Shown one piece after another: positions 36,273 to 46,066 of a DNA stretch of 64,000 nt; positions within the stretch are counted from its first letter, which is position 1; every line of letters begins with the position of its first letter. Location: positions 1 to 64,000 of the forward strand of contig JBGAUE010000001.1 in NCBI GenBank assembly GCA_044228795.1, in the 5' to 3' direction. The position numbers and the translations under genes were made by a program. The notes under the pieces were generated by a model, which did not search any database, was not told the DNA's origin, and saw only the letters and a list, made by a program, of their open reading frames with translations. Source of the stretch: M0108 sp044228795 (lineage in GTDB: Bacteria; Pseudomonadota; Gammaproteobacteria; Chromatiales; Chromatiaceae).

Positions 36273-36483
36273 GGTCACCCGGAACCTGCACTGACCTGCG
36301 CACCTGCTCCTCAGTCGCGAAGAGGTTGCTCTGAATAGCGGGCCAAAACAGACCTCCCGGTGTCGGGAACGATCAGCAGGGCGGCGGAATGGGGCCTGGA
36401 ACCGCGGGAGCGGCTGACCCCAAGAGGGAAGGGTGTGGTAACACATCCCTGTGTTAAGCCAGGGCCCGCAGGCCTTGGATCTG

Positions 36484-37260
36484 TTAGCGCATGCCGCCCA
36501 TGCCGGACATCCCGCTCATGCCGCCCATACCGGACATCCCGTTCATCCCGCTCATGCCGCCCATGCCGGACATCCCGCCCATACCGGACATCCCAGACAT
36601 CCCGCCCATGCCAGACATCCCGCTCATACCCATCGGTTGCAGGATGATGCCTTGGTTGGTTACTTGATAGGTGCCGGCCATGCCGGACATGCCGGACATC
36701 CCGCTCATGCCGCCCATGCCGGACATGCCGCCCATGCCGCCCATGCCGCTCATGCCGCTCATGCCGCCCATGCCGCCCATGCCGGACATCCCGGACATGC
36801 CGCCCATGCCACCCATGCCGGACATCCCGCTCATGCCGCCCATGCCGCCCATGCCGGACATCCCGGACATGCCGCCCATGCCACCCATGCCACCCATGCC
36901 ACCCATGCCAGACATGCCGTTCATGCCGGACATGCCGCCCATGCCACCCATGCCGGACATGCCGGACATGCCGTTCATGCCGGACATCCCGCCCATGCCG
37001 CCCATGCCGCTCATGCCGGACATCCCGCCCATGCCGCCCATGCCGCTCATGCCGGACATCCCGGACATGCCGCCCATACCGCCCATGCCAGACATGCCGT
37101 TCATGCCGGACATGCCGCCCATGCCACCCATGCCACCCATGCCATTCATGCCGCCCATACCGCCCATGCCGGACATGCCGGACATCCCGCTCATATTAGC
37201 CAGCGCAGTAGAGGCGGTCAGGGCCAGGCCAAGAGCGATCGCGATCTTATTCATATGCAT
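36484..37260 (-). CDS. Exported Gly-Met repeat protein (short form, 258 aa)
   Basis: Start at the ATG at 37258-37260 after a GAGGA site. A typical signal peptide (MNKIAIALGLALTASTALA) is followed by a mature chain built almost entirely of G-M-G, G-M-S and G-M-N triplets, so about one residue in three is Met. The only break is a short insert, TYQVTNQGIILQP (about residues 199-211), related to the module in the longer paralogue at 43986-45272. No Cys, no His cluster, no membrane helix after the signal. I do not recognise the family. It could be a redox-buffering, metal-binding or coat protein; none is shown. A sigma54 promoter lies about 55-70 bp upstream of the start. Confidence 0.85.
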   Translation of the reverse strand: MHMNKIAIALGLALTASTALANMSGMSGMSGMGGMGGMNGMGGMGGMGGMSGMNGMSGMGGMGGMSGMSGMSGMGGMGGMSGMSGMGGMGGMSGMNGMSGMSGMGGMGGMSGMNGMSGMGGMGGMGGMGGMSGMSGMGGMGGMSGMSGMGGMGGMSGMSGMGGMGGMSGMSGMGGMGGMSGMGGMSGMSGMSGMAGTYQVTNQGIILQPMGMSGMSGMGGMSGMSGMGGMSGMGGMSGMNGMSGMGGMSGMSGMGGMR

Positions 37261-37736
37261 TGGGAGAATCCTCAAATTGTGGTGTTGGTTATGGCTACAG
37301 CCGAAAAGGTACAAGCAAGGGCCAGGCCACCCCATCCGAGCCGGAGGCACTGTAGACGTTAGCCGAGCCTTAAGGCCCGGTACACACCGCCACGCCAAGA
37401 TGCGGCTCCCGGATAGTATTGGCATCTTCAACTTACTGAATAATTGGTAATTAAAGAGGTGATAACTCTAGGACATCGGACTTGGCACGGGGCGCGAACG
37501 CGCCCATCGGCATCGCACGGCGGCCAGCAAAACCATCCTCGCTTGTGCTCCCTTTGCTTTTCCCTCGGTTTGGCGTATCGCTGATGGCGCTCGCACAAAC
37601 ATGCCAGTTTGGCAGGCGAAATCACGCCATTAGGACCACAAAGGCCAAGCCCAAAGGGATTGTTCAGGCTGACAATCTGTCAGGCTCCCCGCCAAGGCTA
37701 CAGGGTAAAAGCGGAATGACGGACGGCGAATGCTGA
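37261..37736. other. Intergenic control region before Gly-Met protein
   Basis: This 476-bp stretch holds the sigma54 promoter (37314-37329) and a CCGGATAG sequence (37409-37416) that recurs at the same distance from the second sigma54 promoter. From 37440 to 37736, the 3' flank of the ferredoxin gene, I see no gene; a small palindrome (CTGACA/TGTCAG near 37670) is not a convincing terminator. Confidence 0.5.
37314..37329 (-). promoter_or_regulatory. Sigma54 (-24/-12) promoter
   Basis: Read on the minus strand the sequence is TGGCCTGGCCCTTGCT, matching the consensus TGGCACG-N4-TTGCA/T with the invariant GG and GC 10 bp apart. The predicted transcript start is near 37302, about 42 nt before the Gly-Met protein start. 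The neighbouring regulator gene (49206-50558) encodes a sigma54 activator. Confidence 0.7.
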
Positions 37737-38813
37737 TCAGTCAAAGACTTGGAACAACCGACGGTGGTGACCGGTTGTCTGACAAACGGTACAAAGGCCG
37801 CCTCTCTGCCCATCCGGCCGCGGCGAATGGAACCGCACGCCGCAGGCGGGGCAGCGCCCAGGATACAAAGGGAGCAGGGTGTGGGATGGAATGCCCAGGA
37901 TCCCCAGAGTCACCGCGCCTTGGGTACAGACATCCATGCAGACCCGACATCCGGTGCAAGCGTCAGGCTCCAATCGGTAGGCGTTGGGCTCCACCCGGAT
38001 GGCGCCCTCGGGGCAGAGGCGAGCACAGGTATCGCAGCCGGTGCAAAGCCCCGCGTCGATTTCCGGCAGAAACGGAACCACCTGGCCGGCGCCGGTGGTG
38101 GCAAACCAAAGGCCCGGCGCGGTGTTGGGCATAGCGCCATTTGGAGCGGCCACCTGTTCTGCCCGGCGGACAACCTGTTCAACCACTACATCCCGGGCCC
38201 GCCGGAAGAAGGCCCGCCGATCAAGGCCGGGCTTCGGCCGGTCCGCAGCCAGCTTGCGGGCATCCAGCCAGGCATGGGCGTCCAGCGCAATTGGCAGCAG
38301 CACAGCTAAACCCCGACTATCCAGAATCTGCCGGATCACCTCAAGGTGGGCATCGATCGGGGTGGCGCCGCGGCGCGGGCAGGCAGCACAGTCACCCCGC
38401 GCCAGGACCAGCCGCGTGACGCCCGCATGGCGCAACGCTAGCAGGGCCCGCAGCCCTAAGGCGTGGAGACAAGGCATGACGCCGGGGTCGCCAATGTGCG
38501 GCAGGGCGACCTCGCAGGCAGCAAAGGCGACAGGCGCCCCCTCGATTGGGTAGGTTACTGGAGCAAAGGCACCGAGGATGGCCCCTTGTGGGCAGGCGGG
38601 CACGCAGAGACCACAGCCATCGCAACGGGCGGTGGCAATGCCTAACCGCTCGTCGTCGAGCACGAAGGCCCCGCGCGGGCAGGCGTCGACGCAAGCGCGA
38701 CAACTCGCCTGCTCCAGGCGGGAGTGGACGCAACGGTCGGCCACAACCTCAGGGGCCAAAACCTCCCCGGGATCGGGCCTGAGCCCCCAGCGAGGCGGCC
38801 CCTGCACATCCAT
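37737..38813 (-). CDS. Four-cluster ferredoxin-like protein
   Basis: A 358-aa soluble protein with paired [4Fe-4S] ferredoxin motifs at each end: CRACVDACPRGA and CDGCGLCVPACPQGA in the first 80 residues, CTGCDTCARLCPEGA and CTGCRVCMDVCTQGA at about 260-310. A middle domain has further Cys (CEVALPH, RGDCAACPR), and the C-terminus has a zinc-ribbon pattern (CPACG, CTVC). It lacks a signal peptide, so it is cytoplasmic, probably serving maturation of or electron supply to the molybdoenzyme. It starts 6 nt after the chaperone gene, last of the operon. Confidence 0.75.
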   Translation of the reverse strand: MDVQGPPRWGLRPDPGEVLAPEVVADRCVHSRLEQASCRACVDACPRGAFVLDDERLGIATARCDGCGLCVPACPQGAILGAFAPVTYPIEGAPVAFAACEVALPHIGDPGVMPCLHALGLRALLALRHAGVTRLVLARGDCAACPRRGATPIDAHLEVIRQILDSRGLAVLLPIALDAHAWLDARKLAADRPKPGLDRRAFFRRARDVVVEQVVRRAEQVAAPNGAMPNTAPGLWFATTGAGQVVPFLPEIDAGLCTGCDTCARLCPEGAIRVEPNAYRLEPDACTGCRVCMDVCTQGAVTLGILGIPSHTLLPLYPGRCPACGVRFHSPRPDGQRGGLCTVCQTTGHHRRLFQVFD

Positions 38814-38819
38814 GCGGAA

Positions 38820-39635
38820 CTACCAGACGGGTCCGGAACCTGGCACGAAGGTGCTTGGCGGTGGCACTGTGACCGACACCGCCGGACGCGGTCGGCGCCG
38901 TGCCTGGATCTCCTCTGCGGTCGGGCGTGGGGTCTGGGCCAGTTCGACAAGGATTTCGCGGAACTCATCCAGCCAGGCGGCGGTGAGTAGGGCCAGGCCC
39001 GCATAAAATCGGGTCTGGCAGCGCGCCGCCACCCGCTCGGCAAAGCGGTCGATCCACAGGAGCAGGTGGTCGTCGAGGAACTGTGCGACCTCCGCAAGTT
39101 CTGCCCCTTCCTCTTCTTCCGGCGCCAGCAGGTGAGCCGCAAACTGGAGTTGGTGGACCAGATGGTCGTCGCTGCGCAGGCGCCAGTCCTGGACTGCCAG
39201 GCCATAACGGGCATACCAGTTCCGCAACTCGAACATGGCGGCCTGCATGACCAGTCCGTCTTCGTCCAACCAGACCGATTCGCACGGCGAGGCGCGCAGA
39301 CCGTGGGTTAGATAGATGTCGGCGTAGTCCGCGGCGAGCAGGTCCAGGCTTGCCGTATCCAGAGCGACCGGAATGTCGGTGAGCCCGGCGCGCAGCAGGC
39401 CCAGCGCCTGGCGCGCGGGCTCACCTATCAGGCGCAACCCGAGGAACTCCTCGTAGCCATCATCCTGCCACAATGCCTGCAGACGCCTCGCGTCGAGTTC
39501 GCGGTCGTGCAGCACGGCCAGGAGACGGAGATCATCTGCCGCAGCGGCACGAAACAAGCTCAGATCTCCCTCAGGCCTCCGGCCATCCCCGCCGCCACCA
39601 GGCACGCTATCATCCATGTCAGCTCGGGCACTCAC
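38820..39635 (-). CDS. TorD/DmsD-like molybdoenzyme chaperone
   Basis: A 271-aa cytoplasmic helical protein. The family signature is seen as LLAADYADIYLTHG (about 96-109) followed by RASPCESVWLDEDGLVMQ and later DDHLVHQLQFAAHLL. TorD-family proteins bind the twin-arginine signal of molybdoenzymes and assist cofactor insertion and export control; the DmsA-like protein two genes upstream carries such a signal. A GTG start overlaps the stop of the Fe-S subunit gene (39632-39635), so translation is coupled. A later ATG at 39617 is an alternative. Confidence 0.8.
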   Translation of the reverse strand: MSARADMDDSVPGGGGDGRRPEGDLSLFRAAAADDLRLLAVLHDRELDARRLQALWQDDGYEEFLGLRLIGEPARQALGLLRAGLTDIPVALDTASLDLLAADYADIYLTHGLRASPCESVWLDEDGLVMQAAMFELRNWYARYGLAVQDWRLRSDDHLVHQLQFAAHLLAPEEEEGAELAEVAQFLDDHLLLWIDRFAERVAARCQTRFYAGLALLTAAWLDEFREILVELAQTPRPTAEEIQARRRPRPAVSVTVPPPSTFVPGSGPVW

Positions 39636-40351
39636 TTATTCACCTCGCTGCCCAGGGATGGCGATGTATCAGGTGAACCCGGAGCGGATCCCGTCAAGCC
39701 CTTACTATGGGCCACGAACACGATAGAGGGGTTGGTCAGCTCCGGGTTGGCGAAGTTCTTCACCGCTCGCACAGGGGTCTCGTGAGGTCCAATGGCCTTG
39801 GTGGGGTACTTGTTTTCGCGCAACTGGTCGATGGGGCCCACATCCAACACCCGCATCATGCACGCCATGACGCAGTATGGCTTGCGCCCAGCTTCGATCT
39901 CGTCCACGCAAAGGTTGCACTTACCGACGATGTTCAATTCCGGGATGAACTGCGGGGCGCCATAGGGGCAGGCGGCCTCGCAGCGGCGGCAGCCGATGCA
40001 CAGGGTCGAGTCGATATCGACGATGCCATTGTCCTTGCGCTTCCAGATGGCCCCAGTCGGACAGGTGGGCAGGCAGGCGGGCTCCGCACAGTGGTTGCAG
40101 GAGGTGTTGACCTTGTAGGCATACACCTCCGGGTAAGTTCCGCCCTCGATATACTGCACGCGGCGGAAGCGCGGTCCCGGCATCAGGCCGTTCTTGTCCT
40201 TGCAGGCAATCTCGCAGGCTCGGCAACCGATACAGTCCACGTTGTTGTGGACGAAGCCGAGCTGCAGGACCGGCACTACCGGTGTATAGGTCGCCTTCTT
40301 CTTGCGCTCGACGGCGGCCTTGATCTTCTCTTTGTTTTCAGGGTTAGCCAT
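39632..40351 (-). CDS. DmsB-like iron-sulfur subunit
   Basis: A 239-aa protein with four [4Fe-4S] motifs in the DmsB/PhsB/PsrB arrangement: CIGCRACEIACKD (about 40), CNHCAEPACLPTCPTGA (about 85), CIGCRRCEAACPYGA (about 118) and CNLCVDEIEAGRKPYCVMAC (about 143). It would carry electrons between the DmsA-like catalytic subunit and a redox partner. It has no signal of its own, so it would be exported bound to the catalytic subunit. The N-terminal 30 residues are charged and longer than in E. coli DmsB. No DmsC-type membrane anchor gene follows. Confidence 0.88.
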   Translation of the reverse strand: MANPENKEKIKAAVERKKKATYTPVVPVLQLGFVHNNVDCIGCRACEIACKDKNGLMPGPRFRRVQYIEGGTYPEVYAYKVNTSCNHCAEPACLPTCPTGAIWKRKDNGIVDIDSTLCIGCRRCEAACPYGAPQFIPELNIVGKCNLCVDEIEAGRKPYCVMACMMRVLDVGPIDQLRENKYPTKAIGPHETPVRAVKNFANPELTNPSIVFVAHSKGLTGSAPGSPDTSPSLGSEVNK

Positions 40352-40402
40352 GGTCGTATCCTCAGCGGCAACTAGGGGGCACGGGAATCGCTACGCGCTT
40401 CC

Positions 40403-42985
40403 CTAGAGCTCACGGCGGAAAACGTGGGACCGGGCCGTGGCCAGATCGTCCCACCCGGGGCGGTGCGCCAAATCAGTCTTGGCGATGTTGCACAGCACCG
40501 TGTTATACGCAAAGGCCCCAGCCGGGCTCGGTGCGTCCAGGGTCAACATGTCCGGGTTACCGGAGCGGTCTACCCCATTCTCGTCCAGATCGAGCCAGGC
40601 ACCTTCGTGCAGGACCAGCACACCGGGCATGCAGCGCTCTGTGACATAGACGGGTACCACCACCTTGCCCCGCTCGTTCCACAACTCAACGATGTCGCCG
40701 GTCTTGACCCCCAGTTGCCTGGCGTCCGAGGCGTTCACTGTCACTTCCTGTTCATAGGTCTCGCGTAACCAGGCGCAGTTGTTGAAGATCGAGTGGGTGC
40801 GCCAGCGCGGGTGCGGGGAGATCAGATGGTACGGATACTCTTTAGTCTTCGGGCTGTTGAGAGACTCCCAGGGCTCGATCCACTTGGGGATCGAGGGGAT
40901 GTGGTAGCCGTACTTGGTCTTTGTCCAGTCCGCAATATTGGCCAGCTCCGCAGTGAGGATCTCGATCTTGCCGGAGGGGGTTTCGAAGGGTACGCCCTTC
41001 TCGACCTGATCACGGAAAGCGACGTGAGGCTGGTCGAGGATGAACTTGTAGACCCCGTGGCGCTTGAAGTCCTCCCACCCCATGGCGACGCCCTGGTGGT
41101 GCATGACCTTGCCCTCCCACCATTCGCGCAGATAGGCCTCGTCCACCGCGTCCGGGTTCAGGAAGTAGCTACGATCCGCCTTGGGGTTGTAGGTCTTGCC
41201 AAAGGTGTCGCCGACCCCGCTCTTGTAGCCGATGCGATAGGCCAACTCGGTGAAGATCTGCAGGTCTGTCTTGGACTCGCCCATGGGCTCGATGACCTTC
41301 GGGCGATGGATGTAGTAGTGCCCCTTGTACCAAGGCAAGGCCGTGTCGTGCCGCTCGAAGTGGGTTGCAACCGGTAGCAGAACATCGGCCCAGAGTCCGG
41401 AGGGGGTGATGGTCGAATCCATGCACACCACCAGCTCCAGCTTCTCCATCGCCGCGATTTCTTTGTTGATGTTCGTGAGCTGGTTGAACCAGTCCGACCC
41501 CTGCCAGAAAATCCCCTTAATGTTGGGTATCACCCCCTCGAACTGGTCGTTGCGCGGCCACAGCCCCGCCTCCTCGCGGGTGACGTTCGGGTAGTTCAGC
41601 ACGATGTGCGCCCAGCGGTCCGACTTGATGGATGCAAACCAGATGTTGGCGTACTCGTCATAGGGATACGCAACCGCCTCGGCGTGCCAGGCCTTGCCCA
41701 CGCCCTCGGCGCAACCGCCCAGCACCCCGATGTTGCCGGTCATGGCCTGCAGGGCCGCCGCCATGCGGCTGTACTGCTCGCCGTAGGCATTGCGGCCTGG
41801 GGCCCAGGACGCCTTCAGCGCCGCCGGCTTGGTGCGGGCATACAGATCCGCGAGCTTCTTAATGTCGTCGGCGGAGACGCCGCAGATGGCTGCCGCCCAC
41901 TCTGGCGTCTTCGGAATATCGTCGTATTTCCCGAGGATGTAGTCCTTAAAATTTTCGGTGCCGTTGACGCTGCGGCCCGCCCACTCGGGCATGGTGCCCT
42001 CGTCCATCCCGGAGCAGAAGCGGTTGATGAAGTCTTGATCCTGGAGGTTGCTCGTGAAGATGTAGTGGGCCATGCCAGCCATCATGGCGGCGTCAGTGTT
42101 CGGTTTGATGGGGATCCACCAGGCGTCGTAGACCGAGGCCGAGTCCGTGTACTGGGGATCAATCAGGACAAATTTACATCCGCGCTGCTTGGCCAGGCGC
42201 ATGTAGTAGAAGGTGTTGCCACCGTGGAAGGTGTAGGCCGGGTTCCAGCCCCACATGACGATCAGCTTGGAGTGGGCGAAGGCGTCGTCTTCGTTACCAT
42301 CCTGGATGGTCCCGAAGGTCCAGCGCGAGCTGGTGGTGGTCGCCTGGTAGGAGGGCACAGACCAGGAACTGGTGCGGCAACCGAACATACCGAGGAAGCG
42401 ACCCAACAGGCCCTCGATCTGGTCCGACTTGTGCAGGACCCCGTACGAGGCTCCCGCATAGCTCTGGTCGAGTAGGGCTGTTGAGCCGTATTGCTGCTTC
42501 AGCTCGATCATCTTGGTCGAGACGTGATCCAGGGCCTCGTCCCAACTCACCCGCTTGAACTTACCCTCACCGCGTTTGCCGACCCGCATCATCGGATACA
42601 GCAGGCGTTCGGGCGAGTAGATACGCTGTCTGTAGGAGCGTCCGCGCAGGCAACCACGGAGTTGCGGCTCCTCCTCGGTGTCTTTGCCGAAGGCCCCGTC
42701 CAGTTGGTAACGGCCATCGTCGGTGGACAGACGCACGATGACGTCGCCCTTCTTGTGTGCCACCAGCATGTGCCTGGAACCGCAGTTGTGGGCGCAGCTC
42801 GTCACCACCGTTTGCAGGTCGTCATCACGGGGATAGGGCTCGTAGGCGAATGCCTCCGCGTCCCTGGTCCGCACCAGGCCACCCGCACCCAAGGCCAAAG
42901 CCCCGGCCGCGCTGGTCTTGAGGAAATCGCGCCGGGTCAGATTGAGGCGCGCCTCAAGAGGAGTCTTTTCTGTTGCATCGGTCAT
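40403..42985 (-). CDS. DmsA-like molybdopterin oxidoreductase, catalytic subunit
   Basis: An 860-aa periplasmic member of the DMSO reductase family. The twin-arginine signal TRRDFLKTSAAGALALGAGG (residues 17-36) is preceded by an unusual 16-residue n-region. The N-terminal Fe-S site shows Cys64, Cys68 and Cys112 (GCLRGRSYRQRIYSPERL), but the third position is His72 in CGSRHML. The rest follows DmsA: KFKRVSWDEALD, IDPQYTDSASVYDAWWIPIKPNTDAA, LLPVATHFERHDTALPW, and the C-terminal pterin domain HPRWRTHSIFNN. Ser212 (VPSYQ) is a candidate Mo ligand by rough alignment. Substrate unknown: an S- or N-oxide or an inorganic oxyanion is possible, in either direction. Gene order is cytochrome, this, Fe-S, chaperone, ferredoxin. 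Confidence 0.88.
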   Translation of the reverse strand: MTDATEKTPLEARLNLTRRDFLKTSAAGALALGAGGLVRTRDAEAFAYEPYPRDDDLQTVVTSCAHNCGSRHMLVAHKKGDVIVRLSTDDGRYQLDGAFGKDTEEEPQLRGCLRGRSYRQRIYSPERLLYPMMRVGKRGEGKFKRVSWDEALDHVSTKMIELKQQYGSTALLDQSYAGASYGVLHKSDQIEGLLGRFLGMFGCRTSSWSVPSYQATTTSSRWTFGTIQDGNEDDAFAHSKLIVMWGWNPAYTFHGGNTFYYMRLAKQRGCKFVLIDPQYTDSASVYDAWWIPIKPNTDAAMMAGMAHYIFTSNLQDQDFINRFCSGMDEGTMPEWAGRSVNGTENFKDYILGKYDDIPKTPEWAAAICGVSADDIKKLADLYARTKPAALKASWAPGRNAYGEQYSRMAAALQAMTGNIGVLGGCAEGVGKAWHAEAVAYPYDEYANIWFASIKSDRWAHIVLNYPNVTREEAGLWPRNDQFEGVIPNIKGIFWQGSDWFNQLTNINKEIAAMEKLELVVCMDSTITPSGLWADVLLPVATHFERHDTALPWYKGHYYIHRPKVIEPMGESKTDLQIFTELAYRIGYKSGVGDTFGKTYNPKADRSYFLNPDAVDEAYLREWWEGKVMHHQGVAMGWEDFKRHGVYKFILDQPHVAFRDQVEKGVPFETPSGKIEILTAELANIADWTKTKYGYHIPSIPKWIEPWESLNSPKTKEYPYHLISPHPRWRTHSIFNNCAWLRETYEQEVTVNASDARQLGVKTGDIVELWNERGKVVVPVYVTERCMPGVLVLHEGAWLDLDENGVDRSGNPDMLTLDAPSPAGAFAYNTVLCNIAKTDLAHRPGWDDLATARSHVFRREL

Positions 42986-43008
42986 CGCTGTTTACCCATG
43001 AGAGCAGA

Positions 43009-43800
43009 TTAGGGCTTAGCCTCGTAGAGCCCGGTTAGGAAGCGGGGCTGAGATTCGGTTGGGCGATCTTTGGCCCAGTCGGGTACCAGCCCGCCAGAGC
43101 CGGGCCAGGCGTGGCGCGGGTAGGGGAATGGGATCCGGTACCAGGCCCGCCCGCCATGGCAGCCGAAGCAGACGTCCGGGTTGGACGCGGCCGCCTTTTC
43201 GATGGCCTTGGGCTTGAGGAAATTGACCTGATGCCGATTGGTCCGAACGGCTACGTGGCAGGTCAGGCAGTTGAAGCTGAAGATAGAGCCGATCTCCCGC
43301 CAATCCCCGGGCGGAACGCCCATCACGTCGGCATTGTGCTTACCGTGACACATCAGGCAGATAGCCGGGTCAACATGCTTACGTTGGGTCAGGGTTGGGT
43401 CGCCAGTAGCCGAGGAGTTGGCCGTCTCGTCTCGCGGGTCATTACCCTGGTGGCAGGTGATGCACTTGAGGTCCATGACCTGCTTGGCATAATCGGTGAC
43501 CAGGTGCCGCCGGTGAAAGGTCTCCTGATCGCCCTGGTAAGTATCCAGGGTCTGGTACCAGGCCAGGGCCCCGCTCGCCGTTACCCCGGCGGGGGACTTG
43601 GCCGAGACGCGCCGCGTCAGAATCTCCTGATGGCAGACCAGACAGTCCGTATCCTTGGCCGTCTCGATGGCGGGCTTGAAGTGGATGGGATCCCACTTGG
43701 CCCGATGGTAGTCGGTAGTGGGTGCTGCCGGATCGGCTGCCCACGCAGGCAACCAGATGATGTAGCAGGCAACAACGAGCAGGCCGCTCATTCTATTCAT
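43009..43800 (-). CDS. Pentaheme c-type cytochrome
   Basis: Started at the ATG at 43798-43800 (AGGAG site), giving 263 aa with a signal peptide (RMSGLLVVACYIIWLPAWA). Five CxxCH motifs follow: CLVCH, CITCH, CLMCH, CLTCH and CFGCH, with extra His residues for distal ligands (for example TFHRRHLV). It is soluble apart from the signal. In this operon it replaces a DmsC-type anchor, so it is the likely electron partner of the DmsA/B-like pair in the periplasm. It does not closely resemble NapC/NirT (tetraheme, membrane-anchored). First gene of the operon, 23 nt before the catalytic subunit. Confidence 0.88.
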   Translation of the reverse strand: MNRMSGLLVVACYIIWLPAWAADPAAPTTDYHRAKWDPIHFKPAIETAKDTDCLVCHQEILTRRVSAKSPAGVTASGALAWYQTLDTYQGDQETFHRRHLVTDYAKQVMDLKCITCHQGNDPRDETANSSATGDPTLTQRKHVDPAICLMCHGKHNADVMGVPPGDWREIGSIFSFNCLTCHVAVRTNRHQVNFLKPKAIEKAAASNPDVCFGCHGGRAWYRIPFPYPRHAWPGSGGLVPDWAKDRPTESQPRFLTGLYEAKP

Positions 43801-43947
43801 GCCACGGCTCCTAAAACCGTCGGGTCCCAAAAAATGGGGATGGTACCGGTTGATGCTGGGCCTGGTCGCCGGACGCCGCTTAGGACGCCGCGGCCGGATC
43901 CTCATCTTCACACGCACCGATCACCGGGGAAACGCACGTCCCTGTGT

Positions 43948-43970
43948 CGAAACAACGAGGCTCCGCCTCG
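43948..43970 (-). terminator. Possible terminator after the long Gly-Met gene
   Basis: On the minus strand CGAGGC and GCCTCG pair around GGA, followed by TTGTTTC. The stem is short but GC-rich and lies 15 bp past the stop. It may be leaky and let transcription reach the cytochrome operon, for which I found no sigma54 promoter. Confidence 0.5.
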
Positions 43971-43985
43971 AGTACCTCAGGGCGA

Positions 43986-45272
<1,287 letters not shown>

Positions 45273-45303
45273 TCAGACATCCTCATTTATAGTTTAATGG
45301 TCG

Positions 45304-45633
45304 TTAAAAGCCTACAGGATCGCTGCATCGCTCGGTGTGCCAACCCCTGAGATCGTAGGGCCTGCGCATCCCTGGACGGTTGAAGGGTGTGTACCAATTG
45401 CCCTGGTCCTCCAAGAACCTCAGGCTGAACGGGTATGGCTGGAAGATCCCGGTCAATGCCCGCGTATACCAGCCTGGGGCCCTGATGACCTCGGTGATCC
45501 GCGGCGCCCCCTGCGGCCTCTGAGAGGGATCGACGCCCGCCATCGGATACCCGGCCTTGGCGGGACTCGATCCCACCAGCGCCAGGACGAGGACGCCCAT
45601 GATTCGCATGAAGGTGTCGTGCTTGCGTCCCAC
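45304..45633 (-). CDS. Small secreted protein, 109 aa
   Basis: The GTG at 45631-45633 is preceded by GAGGAAAG at good spacing; in-frame ATGs follow at codons 9 and 12. A signal peptide (MRIMGVLVLALVGSSPAKA) precedes a mature chain of about 80 residues rich in Pro, Tyr, Trp and Arg: RAPGWYTRALTGIFQPYP, then SLRFLEDQGNWYTPFNRPGM and PYDLRGWHTERC. One Cys. I do not know the family. It is 31 nt upstream of the long Gly-Met gene on the same strand, so the two very likely form one transcript. Periplasmic or outer-membrane location is inferred. Confidence 0.7.
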   Translation of the reverse strand: MGRKHDTFMRIMGVLVLALVGSSPAKAGYPMAGVDPSQRPQGAPRITEVIRAPGWYTRALTGIFQPYPFSLRFLEDQGNWYTPFNRPGMRRPYDLRGWHTERCSDPVGF

Positions 45634-46066
45634 TAGTTCTTTCCTCGCTCAATGTTTCAATACGGGATAGGGATCGGTTGCCGACCCGGCCCACCTTCTT
45701 TGGATCACGCAACCGGAAACGACTGCAAACGACTGCGATACCAGCAAAGCAGCATCCATGCCAGCACCCCAAAAACGCCCTGGCCCCTAGTGCCCCAGCC
45801 AAACTTCGGGGTCAACGTCGTCAGTATTCCCGGAACCTGTGGCAGCCGCTCCTGACGAATTGTCAGGGACCCGGACTCGGTCCGGACCCCGTAACCCGGC
45901 CCCATTGCCGACCAGGCGCCTACCGACCCCAGTACCCTGGCGGATTATTCCATCCACTCATGGCGTTACCGACAACTCTCTGGCAGTGATAGCGGTGCGG
46001 GCACCCTTCATCCCACCGATCTGCCATTCCGTCAGAGGGGCTCCGAGCCACTCGCTTGCAACCGGC
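45634..46066. other. Intergenic stretch between two secreted-protein genes
   Basis: No gene is supported here. It contains a weak sigma54-like site (45743-45758), and a CCGGA sequence near 45830 lies at a distance similar to that of the CCGGATAG sites of the other two promoters. Confidence 0.4.
45743..45758 (-). promoter_or_regulatory. Possible sigma54 promoter (weaker)
   Basis: Minus-strand TGGATGCTGCTTTGCT keeps the invariant GG and GC at 10-bp spacing and the TTGCT box but deviates in the middle of the -24 element. It would drive the 109-aa protein and the long Gly-Met protein with a leader of about 100 nt. Confidence 0.4.

Noticed and set aside
36451..37450. Long plus-strand open frames opposite the short Gly-Met gene (His/Ala-rich and Pro/Met-rich translations)
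   Set aside because: The 9-bp repeats keep several antisense frames open by composition alone. These frames lack signal peptides and ribosome sites, whereas the minus-strand frame has both.
40403..42985. Arsenite oxidase ArxA or tetrathionate reductase TtrA identity for the molybdoenzyme
   Set aside because: The sequence follows DmsA motif by motif (GCLRGRS, IDPRYTD-like, HPRWRTHS), and neither an ArxX-type binding protein nor a membrane subunit of the Ttr type is present. The substrate is left open.
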